A model generated the notes under the pieces. It was given only the letters and a program-made list of their open reading frames with translations. It was not told where the DNA came from and searched no databases. Made by a program: the position numbers and the translations under genes. Positions 47,105 to 58,566 of a DNA stretch of 64,000 nucleotides are shown piece after piece; positions within the stretch are counted from its first letter, which is position 1; each line of letters opens with the position of its first letter. The stretch lies in contig OX422208.1 in assembly GCA_949130495.1 (NCBI GenBank), forward strand, positions 398,372,561 through 398,436,560. Direction: 5' to 3'. Source of the DNA: Sambucus nigra. Taxonomy: Eukaryota; Streptophyta; Magnoliopsida; Dipsacales; Adoxaceae.

Positions 47105-47997
47105 GTGAGTGATGTTTCCCCAATGACTATGGAGTCTGATGAGGTTGCTCCGATATTTGTGGAGTTTGAGAGTGGGATGGATGCGAGGGAGGTATTAAAC
47201 TGTCATACCCCCTCTTTTTACGGTTCCCCTACTTTCTTCTTGCGTATACTGTGCAAGTGCTCTCATTTCACCTTTATCTCATTACTTCCAGGTGAATGAG
47301 ATTACTCCGATAACTGTGGATTCTGGCAATGGGGTGGCTATGAGAGAGGTATTAAACTAGCATACTCCCTCTTTTTACTATTCCCCTCTTTTCTTCTTGC
47401 GTATACTGTGAAAGTGCTCTCATTTCACATTTATCTCATCGTTTCCAGGTGAATGAGATTACTCCGATGACTGTGGAGTCTGAGAGTGGGATGGCTACAA
47501 GGGAGGTATTAAACTGTCATACCCCCTCTTTTTACTATTCCCTTATTTTCTTCTTGCGTATACTGTGCAAGTTCTCTCATTTCGCCTTTGTCTTATTATT
47601 TCCAGGTGAATGAGATTACTTCGATGACTGTGGAGTCTGGCGGTGGGGTGGCTGCGAGAGAGGTATTAAACTAGCATACCACCTCTTTTTTACTATTCCC
47701 CTCTTTTCTTCTTGCGTATACTGTGTAAGTTACCTCACCTTCACCCTTGTTTCATTGTTTCCAGATAAGTGAGGCGGATGCTCTAGTAACTGTGGAGCCT
47801 GTTGAGGGGATGGCTGCGAGAGAGGTATTATTCTGGCATACCCTCTCTTTTTTTACTGTTTCCCCATATTTTCTTCGTGCATATACTGTTCAAGTATTCT
47901 TATTTTCACCTTTGTTTCATTGTTTCCAAGTGAGTGAGAATGCTCCTCCGATGGTATCCGTGGAGCTAGAAGAGAGCGTTGAGCTGTACACTTCTCA
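47105..47997 (+). repeat. Tandem array of six exon-intron units
   Basis: Exons at 47105-47191, 47292-47348, 47449-47505, 47606-47662, 47765-47824 and about 47931-47997, each after a TTTCCAG-like acceptor and (for the first five) ending GAG|GTATTA. The three central exons are 57 bp and encode VNEITPMTVES plus GMATRE-like ends; the first is 87 bp and the fifth 60 bp. Repeat spacing is 157, 157 and 159 bp in the middle. All exon lengths of the first five are multiples of three, so any number of units keeps the frame. The sixth acceptor is altered (CCAAG). Confidence 0.85.
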
Positions 47998-48935
47998 GGT
48001 GTTTGACTATGGAATCTATGTTACCCTTCCTTGGTTATTGGTTTGTGAAGTGTGTTGATAGTCCCTAACATTTCTTATGTTTAGCTTGGTGCCTCCACCT
48101 TAGCCGACCCTCTTCAGATCGACGACAACATGATCACCCCTTTAAGTTTGGGGGTAAGCTTTCTATCGTAGCTAGGACTTGGCTCGTAATTGTCTTTGTT
48201 TCATTTTGACTTATTGTGAGTATTTATTTTCAGGTCCTTATTGATGAGTCCATCGGGGCATCTGCTGGGAGAGATAATAGTTCTGAGGCCACTCCCACGG
48301 TCAGTGATGCTGATTCTGGTGGGGAGTCTTCTTTCCTCCCCTCTGAGGTAGGGTCTCGTCACTTTGACGGTGATGGTGAAGTAGAGGCTGCTGCAACCAT
48401 TGCAGGTAGGCTATGGTGTGAGGAGCTACCTAGACGATTCAGGACACATGAGCGTTAACTCTTGGATATGATCTTAGAGCATCACCCCGAGACATTCACT
48501 CCTCAGAGCATACTTCAGATTGACAGTCTCACGACATTCAACCTGAAAGCTCTTGCCAGTCATGTTCATGAGTTCTTAGCTACCTCCCCTGCTAAGCTGA
48601 CTAGCTCTTCTATTTTACTATTCTTGGATGTTCTCCGCGACTTGCAGTAGTTCTGTCATTTTCATTTGAATTGGCTTGATATGGGAGTTCGCCACTTTCT
48701 GCGTGTTCCTTTTCGAAAGATGGTAAGACTTCACAATTCCAGGCAGTCTAGGGCCGAGTAGCGGTAGGCTGAGGCCACCAGAATTCGGAATCAAATCACA
48801 TTACTTCAGGCGAAGCTCACCAGACTTGAGTCCAGTGACCAGGAGGACGAGGCTAAATTCGTCGGGTTGGAGGAAGAGTTCCTGCGGGAGGCTGGTCCAT
48901 CATATGCCGGTGCCATCACTTGCATTAATCCGAGC

Positions 48936-49479
48936 AAGTTATGTATATATATATATATGTATACATTGTTCTTTTTAAAGTGCACCTCTTGTGACTGCGA
49001 GGTGTTTGCATGTTACTGTTTTGGATCACCCCTCCTGTTTGTGGGGGTGCTCCTGCACACTACTACTTATGTTCATAAATAATAGATTGGTGAGAGGGGT
49101 GACCCCCATCTCCTTCCTTAAAGTTTTGTTTTATTGAAAACTATTTGGATTAGCTAGCCCCTAGTCTTTGGGGTCCTTATTCTATATTCTCTCTAAGAGC
49201 TTCACTGTTCTTTAAAATATTAAAGAGGAGGGATTTAACCCCCTTCTACATTTTCTATTAATTTAGTCAAATAAATCCATTATTACTTGGATGTTGTCCT
49301 CCTACTAGTCAGGTGACTAAAGGGAAAACTGTCTTTTATGTCTGGGAGGACTTTGCTCAGTGTACTTTTTCTTAGGATGGACTTACACCCCAAGTGTAGT
49401 GAGCAAAGTTCCTATTTTTTGTGTACTCTCTTCTAGCCTAGTAGAGAGTGCATATATATATGTTCCCCTTTTTTTTCAA

Positions 49480-49513
<34 letters not shown>

Positions 49514-49709
49514 TACTGGGTCTTTCTCATATAAATATGTAATCAAGGCAAGCATCAACAAAGATCAAAAGTGTTGCTATTTCATTTCTTTACTTTTGTC
49601 TGCTGTTTATAATGTGGTATTTCTCTATAATTTTTACAAAAAAACTTTTCTGGTATAGGAGCAATCCTCAAAATCCACTACAGAAATGAATTTTTTTTGT
49701 TAGCTGTTA
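48936..49709. other. Spacer between convergent genes of element II
   Basis: No coding sequence. It contains TA repeats near 48945-48960 and 49484-49512. It lies between the 3' ends of the plus-strand PMD gene and the minus-strand integrase. Confidence 0.6.
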
Positions 49710-50944
49710 CTAAGCATAATACCTCTTCTGCCACTTGCAGTTGATGAACTGGAGGCAATCACTCTCTGGTTCTGAGATCTGACAATTAACCGACTTCCCC
49801 ACCCCTCTGATGATAAAGGGGCCTTCCCAGTTGGGTTTGAACTTTGATGCCGACATGCCGCGGAGATGGTGAGTTAATACTCGCAGGACTAAATCTCCCA
49901 CTTGGAACTCCCTAGGCTTAACCATGTTATCGTAAGCTCTGGACAGTTGATGGGTGTAGACTTTGAAATTCCCCTTTGTCTTGTCTCTATGCTTGTCCAG
50001 TTCCTCCATCTACACATACCTTAGGTTAGGGATGGGCCCGTTGCTGAGAGAAACTCTGGATGAGGGTACCGGCAACTCCACTGGTAGGACATTCGGTCCC
50101 GTATACTAGGGAGAATGGGGTGAACCCTGTCGGATTTTTTTTGAAGTAAAATAAACCCATAACACCATGGGAAACTCCTCATCCCATGCCCCTGGCATGT
50201 CCTCTAGCATTTTCTTCAAAATATTTGTCAGGGTCTTATTAGTAGCCTCTGCTTGGCCATTTCCCTTAGGGTAGGAGATGGTTGAGCTATTATGCACAAT
50301 TTTACATTTGTCTGCGAGGAGGGACATCTCCTTGCATACGAATTGCTTCCAGTTATCTGTTAAGATTACCTTGGGTATACCAAACCTACATATGATATAC
50401 TCCTTTATAAACTGGGTTACCACTTAGGCGGTCACTCTCCTTAGAGGGAATGCTTCTGCCCATTTGGTGTATAATTCTGTAACCTCAATGATGAAAGCCT
50501 TGTCGTGAGAGGCCGAAGTGATCTTTCTAACTAGTCGAATGCCCATATATGGAAGGGATAAGGAGCTTCCAGGATTTGGAGGCTGACGGAAGGAGCATGA
50601 ACCATGTTTCCATGCACTTGACAGGTTTTACACTTATTCACATACCCAATGGAGTCAACCTCCATAGTCGGGAAATAGTACCCCAGCGTCATCAACTGGT
50701 CATACAGTTTGGCCCTCCCCATGTGGAAGGGTTCATGAGCTTCTTTCAGCACTCTCTCTATGTCCTCTTTGGCTATGCACCTCAGTGAATTCTCATTGTA
50801 CCCCCTCCTATATAACTTGCCTTCCACAAAGTAAAAACGGGCTATTATTTTTTTAAGATAAATTTCATCCGCTCTCTCTGTGGGTAGCTCACCATATTTT
50901 AGATATGCTATATATAGCTGTCTCCAATCTTCGAATGCTTTCAC
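49710..50944 (-). pseudogene. int: Element II integrase
   Basis: 50531-50944 carries the entry region (DWRQLYIAYLKYGELP), KLYRRG and a zinc-binding domain with H...H and CKTC residues, then the first core segment (HIWAFD). 50106-50423 carries the second core segment, FGIPKVILTDNWKQFV, where TDNG has become TDNW, and NGQAEATNKT with the catalytic Glu. 49710-50009 is the C-terminal part (FQVGDLVLRV, then KFKPNWEGPFIIRGV). Frames are separated by shifts or stops. It would insert element DNA into the host chromosome. Confidence 0.85.
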
Positions 50945-51147
50945 AAAGTTGGCCTCTGCTGGCTGGTCAAAATTGGCTTGGCACTTTAGGCAGCTTTATT
51001 GCAAGTAGTTAGCTTCTGTGCTCATGGCAGGCTAATAGTACCCACCTCGCTGCAGTCGTTTATAGAGAGGAATGTCAGGATCTCAATAATATTTTTGGTT
51101 CATTTCTATCAACCTTTCCTTGGCTTCTTGTTCACCGACGCACCTTG

Positions 51148-51917
51148 CTAGAAACCCTCTGGGACTCTTGAAGTAGAGGTTCCCTGCAGCACATGATAGC
51201 TGGATAACTCTAACATCTTCATCGTCCCTTCTCTAGTTTCAAGCTGCTTAACCACTAGATGCCTCCAATCATCCAGCTCGTTAGTTGGGAACAAAGATTT
51301 TACCGTAGTGGCTACTGTTCTTTGTCGTACCATGATTGTTTCTTCTGACTCATCCATGTCTAGCTTTTGCGCTAAGGTGGCGAGCGTGTCGAGGTTCCTG
51401 TTCATTGTTCGTGCCTGCCTCTCCACAGTTACTTCCAAGAATTGTCCCAGTAGTCTTTGGATGATGTGTCTGTAGGGTGCTAAATTGTCATGCTTAAGGG
51501 CGAACTCTGCCTTACTACCAAGTTGGAGTTGCCTCACATACACAACACCCTGACCCCTCTTCTGAGTGCTTCCAACAACCCTAAAATGAGGGCCTCATAC
51601 TCTGCTTCATTATTTGAGCATTTGAAATCCAACTTGAAGGAGAGAGTGATCTTTTCTTTCCCATCTGACAATATGATATCGGCTCCACCCGTTCCTTGAG
51701 CACTGGAACCATCAAACTCCATAGACCATTTCTTCACCTCCTCCGCCATGCATGCTTGAAAGATCTCCCCGAGTATCTCTTCACTAGGTGGTTCAAATAT
51801 TCCCCTTGGGAAGTGAGCAAGAAGATCTTCCGCTACTTGGCTTTTAATGGCCTTGGGCGCTATACATTTTAGATCATATTCTGACAAGATAAAAAACCAC
51901 CTTGATTCTCGTCCCAC
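51148..51917 (-). pseudogene. Element II second RNase H (archaeal-like)
   Basis: WSMEFDGSSAQGTGGADIIL has the first catalytic Asp, and CSNNEAEYEALILGL the Glu of the RVT_3-type RNase H. The following frame (51148-51543) has QLQLGSKAEFALKHDNLAPY and RTMNRNLDTLATLAQKL, the end of this domain. A second RNase H beyond the RT-linked one is a mark of the Tat lineage. A frame change occurs near 51540. Confidence 0.8.
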
Positions 51918-52252
51918 GAGTACAGGCCGTACGAGGAGGTACTTAATGGGGTCGAACTTTGTGAACTGTGAAGGTTAGAAGGTAATGTCTCAATTTCTGA
52001 GCCATAAAAACCAAATCCAGATAATGCCTCTCCACGTTGGTGTATCTAGATTCTGTCCCAGAGATTACTCTTGACAGGTTAGTAGACTTGCTTTTCTACT
52101 CCTTCCTTCTCTTATGCCAAGAGTGCCACTATCGATCTCTCTGTTGAAGTTAGGTAGATAAGCAATGGTGCTCCGGCCTCTGGGGGGATTATCGTGGATA
52201 GAGAAGCTAAAATTTCTTTAACCTTCTCAAACACTTTCTTCTGTTCTTCTCC

Positions 52253-52999
52253 CTAAATCCACTTGTATTTATCTTTAAATAGGGGCACGAACGGATGAGT
52301 TACTTCTGCTAGCATGGGTATAAACCTCTGGAGGTAGGACACTTTTCCCAGGAAGCTCTTAAGCTGCCTCTGACTCTTAGGCGGTGGCATCATCACGATG
52401 GCCTTCTTCTTCTTTGCGTCTACTTGCTCCCCTTGTCGATTCACAACAAAGCCTAAGAACTTCCCTACGATAACTCGGAAGGCACACTTTGAGGGGTTCA
52501 TCCTCATCTTATACCTGCGGCACCTCTCAAATACTCTCTTGAGATCCTATGTATATTTGCTTTCCTTATTATATTTCACCACCATGTCATCCACATAGAA
52601 TTCTAGTATATCATGAAATAGGTCATGAAAAATCGCCATCATAGTTCGTTGGTATGTGGCCCCAAAATTCTTCAGTTTGAAGGGTATGATTGTGTAGTGA
52701 AAGTTCCCCAATGGTGTGCGAAAGGTAGTCTTCTTCATGTCAGCAGGATCCATTTTGATCTGGTTATAGTCAATGTACCCATCTACGAAACTATACATCT
52801 CATTTCCCACGGTGGCGTCAATTAAGCTATCTATGCTTGGTAAGGGAAATTCATTTTTAAGACATGCTCTATTCAAGTCACTAAAGTTTACGCAAATTCT
52901 GATTTGGATCTTGTCTTTTTTTATCACTGGACCTATGCTGGAAAGCCATATGGGGTGCTGGATAGGCTTGATGAATCCTGTTACTAACAACTTCTCCAC
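52253..52999 (-). pseudogene. rt: Element II reverse transcriptase
   Basis: 52547-52999 has FIKPIQHPIWLSS, ICVNFSDLNRAC, FPLPSIDSLID, FVDGYIDYNQI and FYVDDMVVK (the YVDD active site). 52253-52507 continues with MNPSKCAFRV, GKFLGFVV and SFLGKVSYLQRFIP, the thumb and connection. The frames are offset by a shift near 52540. The RT-linked RNase H to about 51920 is badly broken. Confidence 0.88.
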
Positions 53000-53517
53000 C
53001 TCAGCTTTTATCTTTAAGTCAAGGTCTGCTTTGTATGTGCGTGTGGCTTGCCTTACTGGGAGGGCATTGTGGAGGATGCTTTATCTATGGGAGCTCACTT
53101 CTGGGTCTATTCCTGGCATCTCCGTGTACTTCCAGGCAAACACATCAGTGAACTCTCTAAGTAACCCCATAAGATCTTCCTTTTGTTTTAGTTCCAGACT
53201 CTTAAAGATTAGAATGGGTCTACTCTCACCCCCTTATGGCCCCAAATTGATCTCCTCTAATTCTTGTAGCTGCTCCCTGGGTCCATCTTACATGCATTCT
53301 GGAGCTTCTTTCGATTCCTTAACATGCTCAACGATATGGGATTCATCAATAATAAATCACTCAGGTACCGGGTTGATGCTCTCATCCCAGAACATCGTCT
53401 GAGCAGACCGTTATAAGTGGTAGATGACCTTTCCATCAGGCAAGACCACCTTCTTGCAAGTTCGAGGAGGCTTAGCCACCTCCTCTACTTTCCTCTTGCC
53501 CTTTGCTATGTGGGGGA

Positions 53518-54102
53518 TCACCCTCCCCCTAGACAATCATGAACGGACTTCTTCTGCGGGACACTCCCTTCGGCTACTTGCCTCCCTTCTAGTTTTCTTG
53601 TAGAGACCTTCCTTTCCTCATCTAACTTAGTGTAGAATGAAGCATCCACCAGATGGGACTTCTCAACGATGAAGGGTCTTTGCATGGCCTTGATCACTAT
53701 CTCTGTAACTCTAATGTTGGCCTTTGCATATTGATGGTAGGTGGAGGGCACTATGCCATGGGTGTTCATCCATACCCTCCCAATGAGTAATTGGTAGCTA
53801 GTGTTAGCATTGATAACATTGAACTTAATGTGGGAGGTGAAATTTTCCAACTTGATTCCTACATTTACATATCCAATAGATTGCATTCCAGCATTGTCAA
53901 ATTCAGAAATTACTAGTGGTACCAGCACTACCTTCCCCTGGTCAATTCCTGTTTCATACAATGTACTGATGGGCATGATGTTAATAGATGCTCCCATATC
54001 CATTAACGCCTTGGGAAATGAGACTCCATTGACTATGGCTGTAACATACAGTAGGCGGTTGTGGAAGTAAGTCACTTGCCTATCTTCTTCTGAAAACACC
54101 AT
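53518..54102 (-). pseudogene. pr: Element II aspartic protease
   Basis: LMDMGASINIMP holds the catalytic Asp (DMGAS variant of DTGAS, common in this lineage). IGYVNVGI and SYQLLIGRVWMNTHG give the second half of the fold. The 195-codon frame is open, so this is the least damaged part of the element. Confidence 0.82.
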
Positions 54103-54392
54103 CTCAGAAGTATACTTCTTAATCAGCCTTCCAATTGGCCCCTGCCAATTTAGCGAAGGATCTCCACGCTACTGCACTACCTCCAAGACTTTCCTCTTGA
54201 TGGCTATCCTTATGTCATACTTCACCTCTATCTGGTCAAAAAACCATTTGAACTTGGGGCTCCTTGCTATGGCTTCACATTCAGAATATAAGTCTACCTT
54301 ATACGTCTGGGCATTACAAACATACTCTGCTTTGGAGCTCCCCCCTCATCTAGAGCGAGAATGACATCTACCTCACCTTCTAAGAGGGTCAC

Positions 54393-56020
54393 TTACTCAA
54401 CTTCCCCATTTCCATCTTCTTGTTTCGGAGTAAATAACCACTCCTCTCCCTTTCTTTCTAACTCAAATCTTCTCAGTGATAGCTTTTCCAATTCCTCACA
54501 TAACTGATCGCCGCTCTCCAACTCCATTAGATCTTTGGTAGCTTTTTCATCATAAGCAACTACCATGTTTGCAGTACCGAAGTAATGTTCTAGAAATGGG
54601 TTCTCATTAACATCAACAGGAGGGATCTGCAAGGTACCATTGGCCACCTGCTCGCCAATGATCCTTCACAAGTAATAATAGTCTTTGGTAGAGTGTTTCA
54701 CCCGTTGGTGTAACTCGCAGTACTTTGGATTGGCTTTGTTAGCTATAGTCGAGGTTTCTCCTTTCAAGTGAGGAGGACCTGCCACCCCTTCTCGTACTAA
54801 GGTACGATAACAATCCATAGCCTCAGCTACGCTGCATGGTAGTGGCAGTGGGGAATTTTCCCCAGACTTTCTCTTATTGCCGGGGCTGCTATTCTTGGCC
54901 CCAGAGCCTCCCTTCTTTCCTTTGAGATTTCCATTCACATAGTTGACCGTTTGCCTCCTCGAAATATGAAACCTCCCAGAAGTCAGTGGACTCCAACCCG
55001 GGGCCCTTGGTTTGATAATCATAGCTATGTTTCTAGCAGCACTGGTGAACTCTCTAAAAGTCCTGTCTTTAGTTTCGTTGATCAAGTGCAACTTGTATTC
55101 CTCTAAGAGTCCTTCCACACATATCTGCAACAATCTTGCCTCTGCCATGTCCTCGTGGACATCTAAGGCTCTCTCGGGAAATCATTTAATGTACTGCATT
55201 AACTCTTCCCCCGATTTCTGAACCTCTTGTACTAGGTGCCACAATGTGAATTCATCCTCCGCTACAAAGAAATTTTGGAGGAACTACCTGTACATATCTT
55301 CCCAAGTAGGGATGCTATTAGGTGCTAAGTGGGAATACCATGTGTAAGCCTTCCCTGTGAGGGTCTTAGAGAATTCCCTCAACCTCAGGTTCTTGTCACC
55401 ATCATGCACTCCCAAGTACTCGACAAACCTCTTCACATGCTCTCTAGGGTTCTCCCTTTTGCCGCTGTGCTTGATAAATTTTGGTGGGACATACCTCTCA
55501 AGGTATGGCTTCTCATTTACTTCCCGCGGGTAGGGGTCTTGTAATTCCTCATATAGATGAGGACCCTCCTTCTGGGAGGAGGAGAGCATCTTCCTCACCT
55601 CCTCCATGGTAACAACCTTAGAGGATGACTCCTCCAAACTCATGCTTTTTGTAGCTGGTGAGCTTGATTGTGCCACAGCTTGCTCCGGCACCACCTTCCA
55701 TGACATAATCGTCTCCACCGGAATCGCGACAGGGGTGGCTACCCCTCCAGAAGGGGCAGAAGATGGTGTTACATAACCTTGGCCCAAACTTGATAGGTTT
55801 ACATTATTTTTCTTCAAGAAGTAAAAAACATTGCCATAAGATTCATACCTTCCATCGGAGCCGCTGCCGACGAGCTAGTCTGCCCTCCCTGAGGAGCAGG
55901 CACCTTGGCTCCGATCACCACCACTTTTTCCTGGGTAGTCTAGTCACTGTGAGCTCCATTACCAGATGGAGTATCCTAAAAAATTAACTGCTTAGAAATA
56001 TTGAAACCTCTTTTGTCCAT
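54393..56020 (-). pseudogene. gag: Element II gag
   Basis: A possible start is the ATG at 56020 (MDKRGFNISKQ), 16 bp after the PBS; a frameshift joins it to the long frame from 55817. That frame carries LREFSKTLTGKAYTWYSHLA of Retrotrans_gag, a Lys/Ser-rich linker, and CELHQRVKHSTKDYYYL, a degenerate zinc-finger-like tail. Stops are present near 55284, 55182 and 54663, all in the same frame, so the reading frame is otherwise conserved to 54393. Confidence 0.82.
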
Positions 56021-56035
56021 TAAAGCAAGAATACC

Positions 56036-56053
56036 ACCCCAGCAGAGTCACCA
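56036..56053 (-). promoter_or_regulatory. Element II primer-binding site, tRNA-Arg type
   Basis: The minus strand reads TGGTGACTCTGCTGGGGT after the LTR end, close to the Ogre-type tRNA-Arg site TGGCGACTCTGCTGGGGA. Confidence 0.85.
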
Positions 56054-56055
56054 AA

Positions 56056-57672
56056 TGTAGGAGGGTAGTGAGACTGGGGTCTATGAATATTTAGAAAGGG
56101 TGAGGCGTGACCCACTCCAATGGACACTGCCTGCAAGGTATTCTGGTGAAACTTCGTAAGAAACCTTCTCCTTCTAGTAACAATAGAGCTTAAGCTTCAA
56201 CTCACTCCCTACAAGAAGATGAACTTTCATAGCAAAAAAAGTAATTTTCTCAAGGGAAACACCTGAGAATGATGGTTGTCAGTTGAGGAGTGAAAGAACA
56301 AGGCAATTAGCACTAAGAGAATGATCAGGGAGAGAATACTAGGTAGGTCTGGTGTGATTTTTCAGAAGAACAGTGTAATTTCAATTATGTGTCCCTTTGA
56401 CCTTGCCCAGAGGTCTATTTATACTTGGGCATTAGGGCTGAGTTGTCACTTTTAGGCGCCAAAATTGAGAGGGTTGGTGGGGGACAATGTCTGAAATGTA
56501 CCATTTGTCCCTACCTTCATGCAACTCTGCCTATCCCCTCCTGTAGGCGCCACCTGGTGCCAACTAAAGTTAAAAATCAAATATGTCACCCAATGAAGAC
56601 AAAATATCTGATTTGGTAAATATCCATTGAAACGGTAACTTGTGGTGCAAATTTTTGCAAATCTTGAGAGAGGAGGCCTTAAGGACCCCTCTCCTCTAAA
56701 ATCATTATTTTTCTTGAGAGGGACCTTGAGGATCCCCTCTTGTGAGAAAGTCATTTTTTTGTAAAATGTTTATTCCTTGTGAGCAGCCAACTCTTTGGCT
56801 GCTCACTTCACTTGTGACTAAGTGTCAGTGTGTATAGTCTTGAGTGACTCCTGGGTCTTCTTACTAGTATTCTCTCAATCCTATAGTGCTAATTGGTTGA
56901 GCTTGCTCAACATACCTTGTCCCTCAGCTTTCAAGCCAAAACTCCTAAGAGATCCCAACTAGCTCACTTGAGCTCTGCTTGCTCAACTAGGCAACCTATA
57001 CAAGATAATAAGTATCAGTACTTCTGCTCTTTTAAAGAATGACTTTTCATGATGAGGGGTTGCTTATGGTATCCACCCCCTCATTCTAACTTGGTTTTCT
57101 GGGAGCTGAGGGGGGAGAACCTTGAGGGTCCCTCCTCCAATATGAATTTTTGTTGTTGAGGAACCCTGGGGGGGGAGGGGAGGTTCTTCTCAAATGTCAT
57201 TTTTGCTGTTGAGGAACCCTAGGGGGGTGGGGTTCCTTCTCGAATATCATTATTTCTATTGAGGGACCCTTAGGAGGGGGTTCCTTCTCGAATGTTATTT
57301 TTGTGGTTGAGGAATCCTTGGGGGGTTTCCTTCTCAAATGTCACTTCTGCAGGGACCTGGGGGAAGTCCCTCTCTACATGGGCTTCATCCGCCACCTAGG
57401 TGAGGTTTCTTTTCAACATGAGTTTTCTATAGGGACCCTGGGGGAGTCCCTCTCAATGTGGGATTCTGTTGCTACCTAGGTGAGGTTCCCTCTCAACCTG
57501 AGTTTCTGCAGGGACACTTGGGGGGTCCCTCTCAACATGGGCTTCTGCTTCCACCTAGGTGGGGTTCCATCTCAACTTTTGTTTCTGCATGGACCCTCAT
57601 AGGGCCCCTCTCAACATGGGCTTCTTCCACCACCTAGGTGAGATTCCCTCTCAATACATAAAAAAGTATTTT
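56056..57672 (-). mobile_element. Element II 5' LTR
   Basis: It begins TGTAGGAGGG (plus coordinates) and matches 41891-43407, with an extra segment of about 130 bp at 56284-56408. The outer end is truncated at GTATTTT. The sense TATA box GTATAAATAG is at 56415-56423. Confidence 0.87.
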
Positions 57673-57950
57673 GATCAACTTCAAAGCTTTTACAAAGTAA
57701 ACTTTATATTTATCGAGAGATCAAATATAAGTACATCAATGTTCCTATTAAAATTTATGTTTTATAGTATTTATCTCCCGGGCTTGATCTTTATGAGATG
57801 TCTTTCGATCATCCTCAGCTTTTTGTGAGCAACCATCTTTATAGGGGATCTTTCGAGCAACTTCATCTTTGTGCGAGAAACCATCCCTAATCCTTCTTGT
57901 GAAGTGTTGACGTTATTTAAATCAACTTTAAGACTGGACCTCCCTCTACA
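57673..57950 (-). mobile_element. Element I 5' LTR, outer part
   Basis: It matches 21633-21912 (AAAGCTTTTACAAAGTAAAC, then CCTAATCCTTCTTGTGAAG) and ends CTCTACA, followed by the GTGTG duplication. It completes the LTR interrupted at 41890. Confidence 0.88.
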
Positions 57951-57955
57951 GTGTG

Positions 57956-58523
57956 TGTAAGTTTTTAAAAGGATGGTATAAATGTCCACACATGTGAGAT
58001 ATATTTTAAGAAAGGACAGTATTGAGTTTAAAAAGATAAAGATGGGCCTTGTGCATCATAAGACATTAATATAAGAATGATACACAGTAATGACTTTCCC
58101 CACTTTCTTTTCTCTACCATAATTTCCATCTATTCCTCTTGCCTCTCTATGGCCCCATGCATACAGTGTACTAACTTGCCATGCAAGGTGTCCCCTTAAT
58201 CCTCTCTCATGTTCATTCTTCCTTTTTTCTAATTATTTTCCTTCTGTCTTTCTTTCTCACTTTCTCACTTTCTACCCTGTGTCCGAGGATGCGAAGTCGC
58301 TAGCCATCTTTCTCTCATTCCTTCACCCCTCTCTCATATCTCTCCCATCCCGCCCTATCATCTCTTATATCTTTTGCCTCTTACCTCACTCCTTAATCTC
58401 ACTATTATTTATCATTCTTTATCTCTCCTTTATCATATATATTCCCCCATTCCAACTTTTCTATTGCCTTTCTTTCAATATCTCTTTCTATCCAACTTCA
58501 TAATCTTAAAATAAGCACACCAA

Positions 58524-58566
<43 letters not shown>

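Larger units (their letters stand above)
43811..48935 (+). pseudogene. Antisense PMD gene of element II, multi-exon
   Basis: Plus-strand gene in the same place and orientation as in element I. An ATG at 43811 (MASNSSNFFSNVD) opens a long Ser/Gly-rich N-terminal region with repeats such as GSSRVDFSSEGSS (44071-45190), broken by a few stops. The PMD follows in one frame from 44904 to 46160 with stops at 45240 and 45783: IYRRAPFFG, RGDFPYSNVEVKAAG, then WGEFTITLEDVCELYALP (about 45660-45713), then LGSLYTWMD and YDVTSFTDAS. From about 46360 come several short exons with AG/GT borders (TTTGCAG, TTTTGCAG, TTTCCAG acceptors), including a tandem exon array at 47105-47997. The tail (48234-48935) encodes LLDMILEHHPETFTPQ and a coiled coil (LLQAKLTRLESSDQEDEAK), matching the element I tail. 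Confidence 0.7.
41891..57672 (-). mobile_element. Element II: Tat-lineage retrotransposon nested in the element I LTR
   Basis: LTR copies at 41891-43407 and 56056-57672 both begin TGTAGGAGGGTAGTGAGAC. The sense order is 5' LTR, PBS, gag, PR, RT, two RNase H regions, integrase, opposite-strand PMD gene, polypurine tract, 3' LTR; total 15.8 kb. The element I LTR resumes at 57673 (GATCAACTTCAAAG, compare GAGCAACCTCAAAG at 21635). The expected right target duplication (GATAC) and the last bases of the right LTR (GGGCAGACA) are absent, consistent with a 15-bp junction deletion. It must be younger than element I. Confidence 0.88.
20499..57950 (-). mobile_element. Element I: Tat-lineage Ty3/gypsy retrotransposon with nested insertions
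   Basis: Two LTRs, 20499-21912 and 40755-41890 continued at 57673-57950, begin TGTAAGAGGTGAG and end CTCTACA or CTCTATA. GTGTG flanks the whole (20494-20498 and 57951-57955). Over the first 190 bp or so the LTRs are about 94% identical by hand alignment. In sense (minus) order it has 5' LTR, Arg-type PBS, gag, PR, RT, RNase H, integrase, an opposite-strand PMD gene, polypurine tract and 3' LTR. Without element II it is about 21.7 kb, and without the CACTA about 14.7 kb. The PBS and the large opposite-strand gene place it in the Tat group (Ogre/Retand). All genes are broken. Confidence 0.88.
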
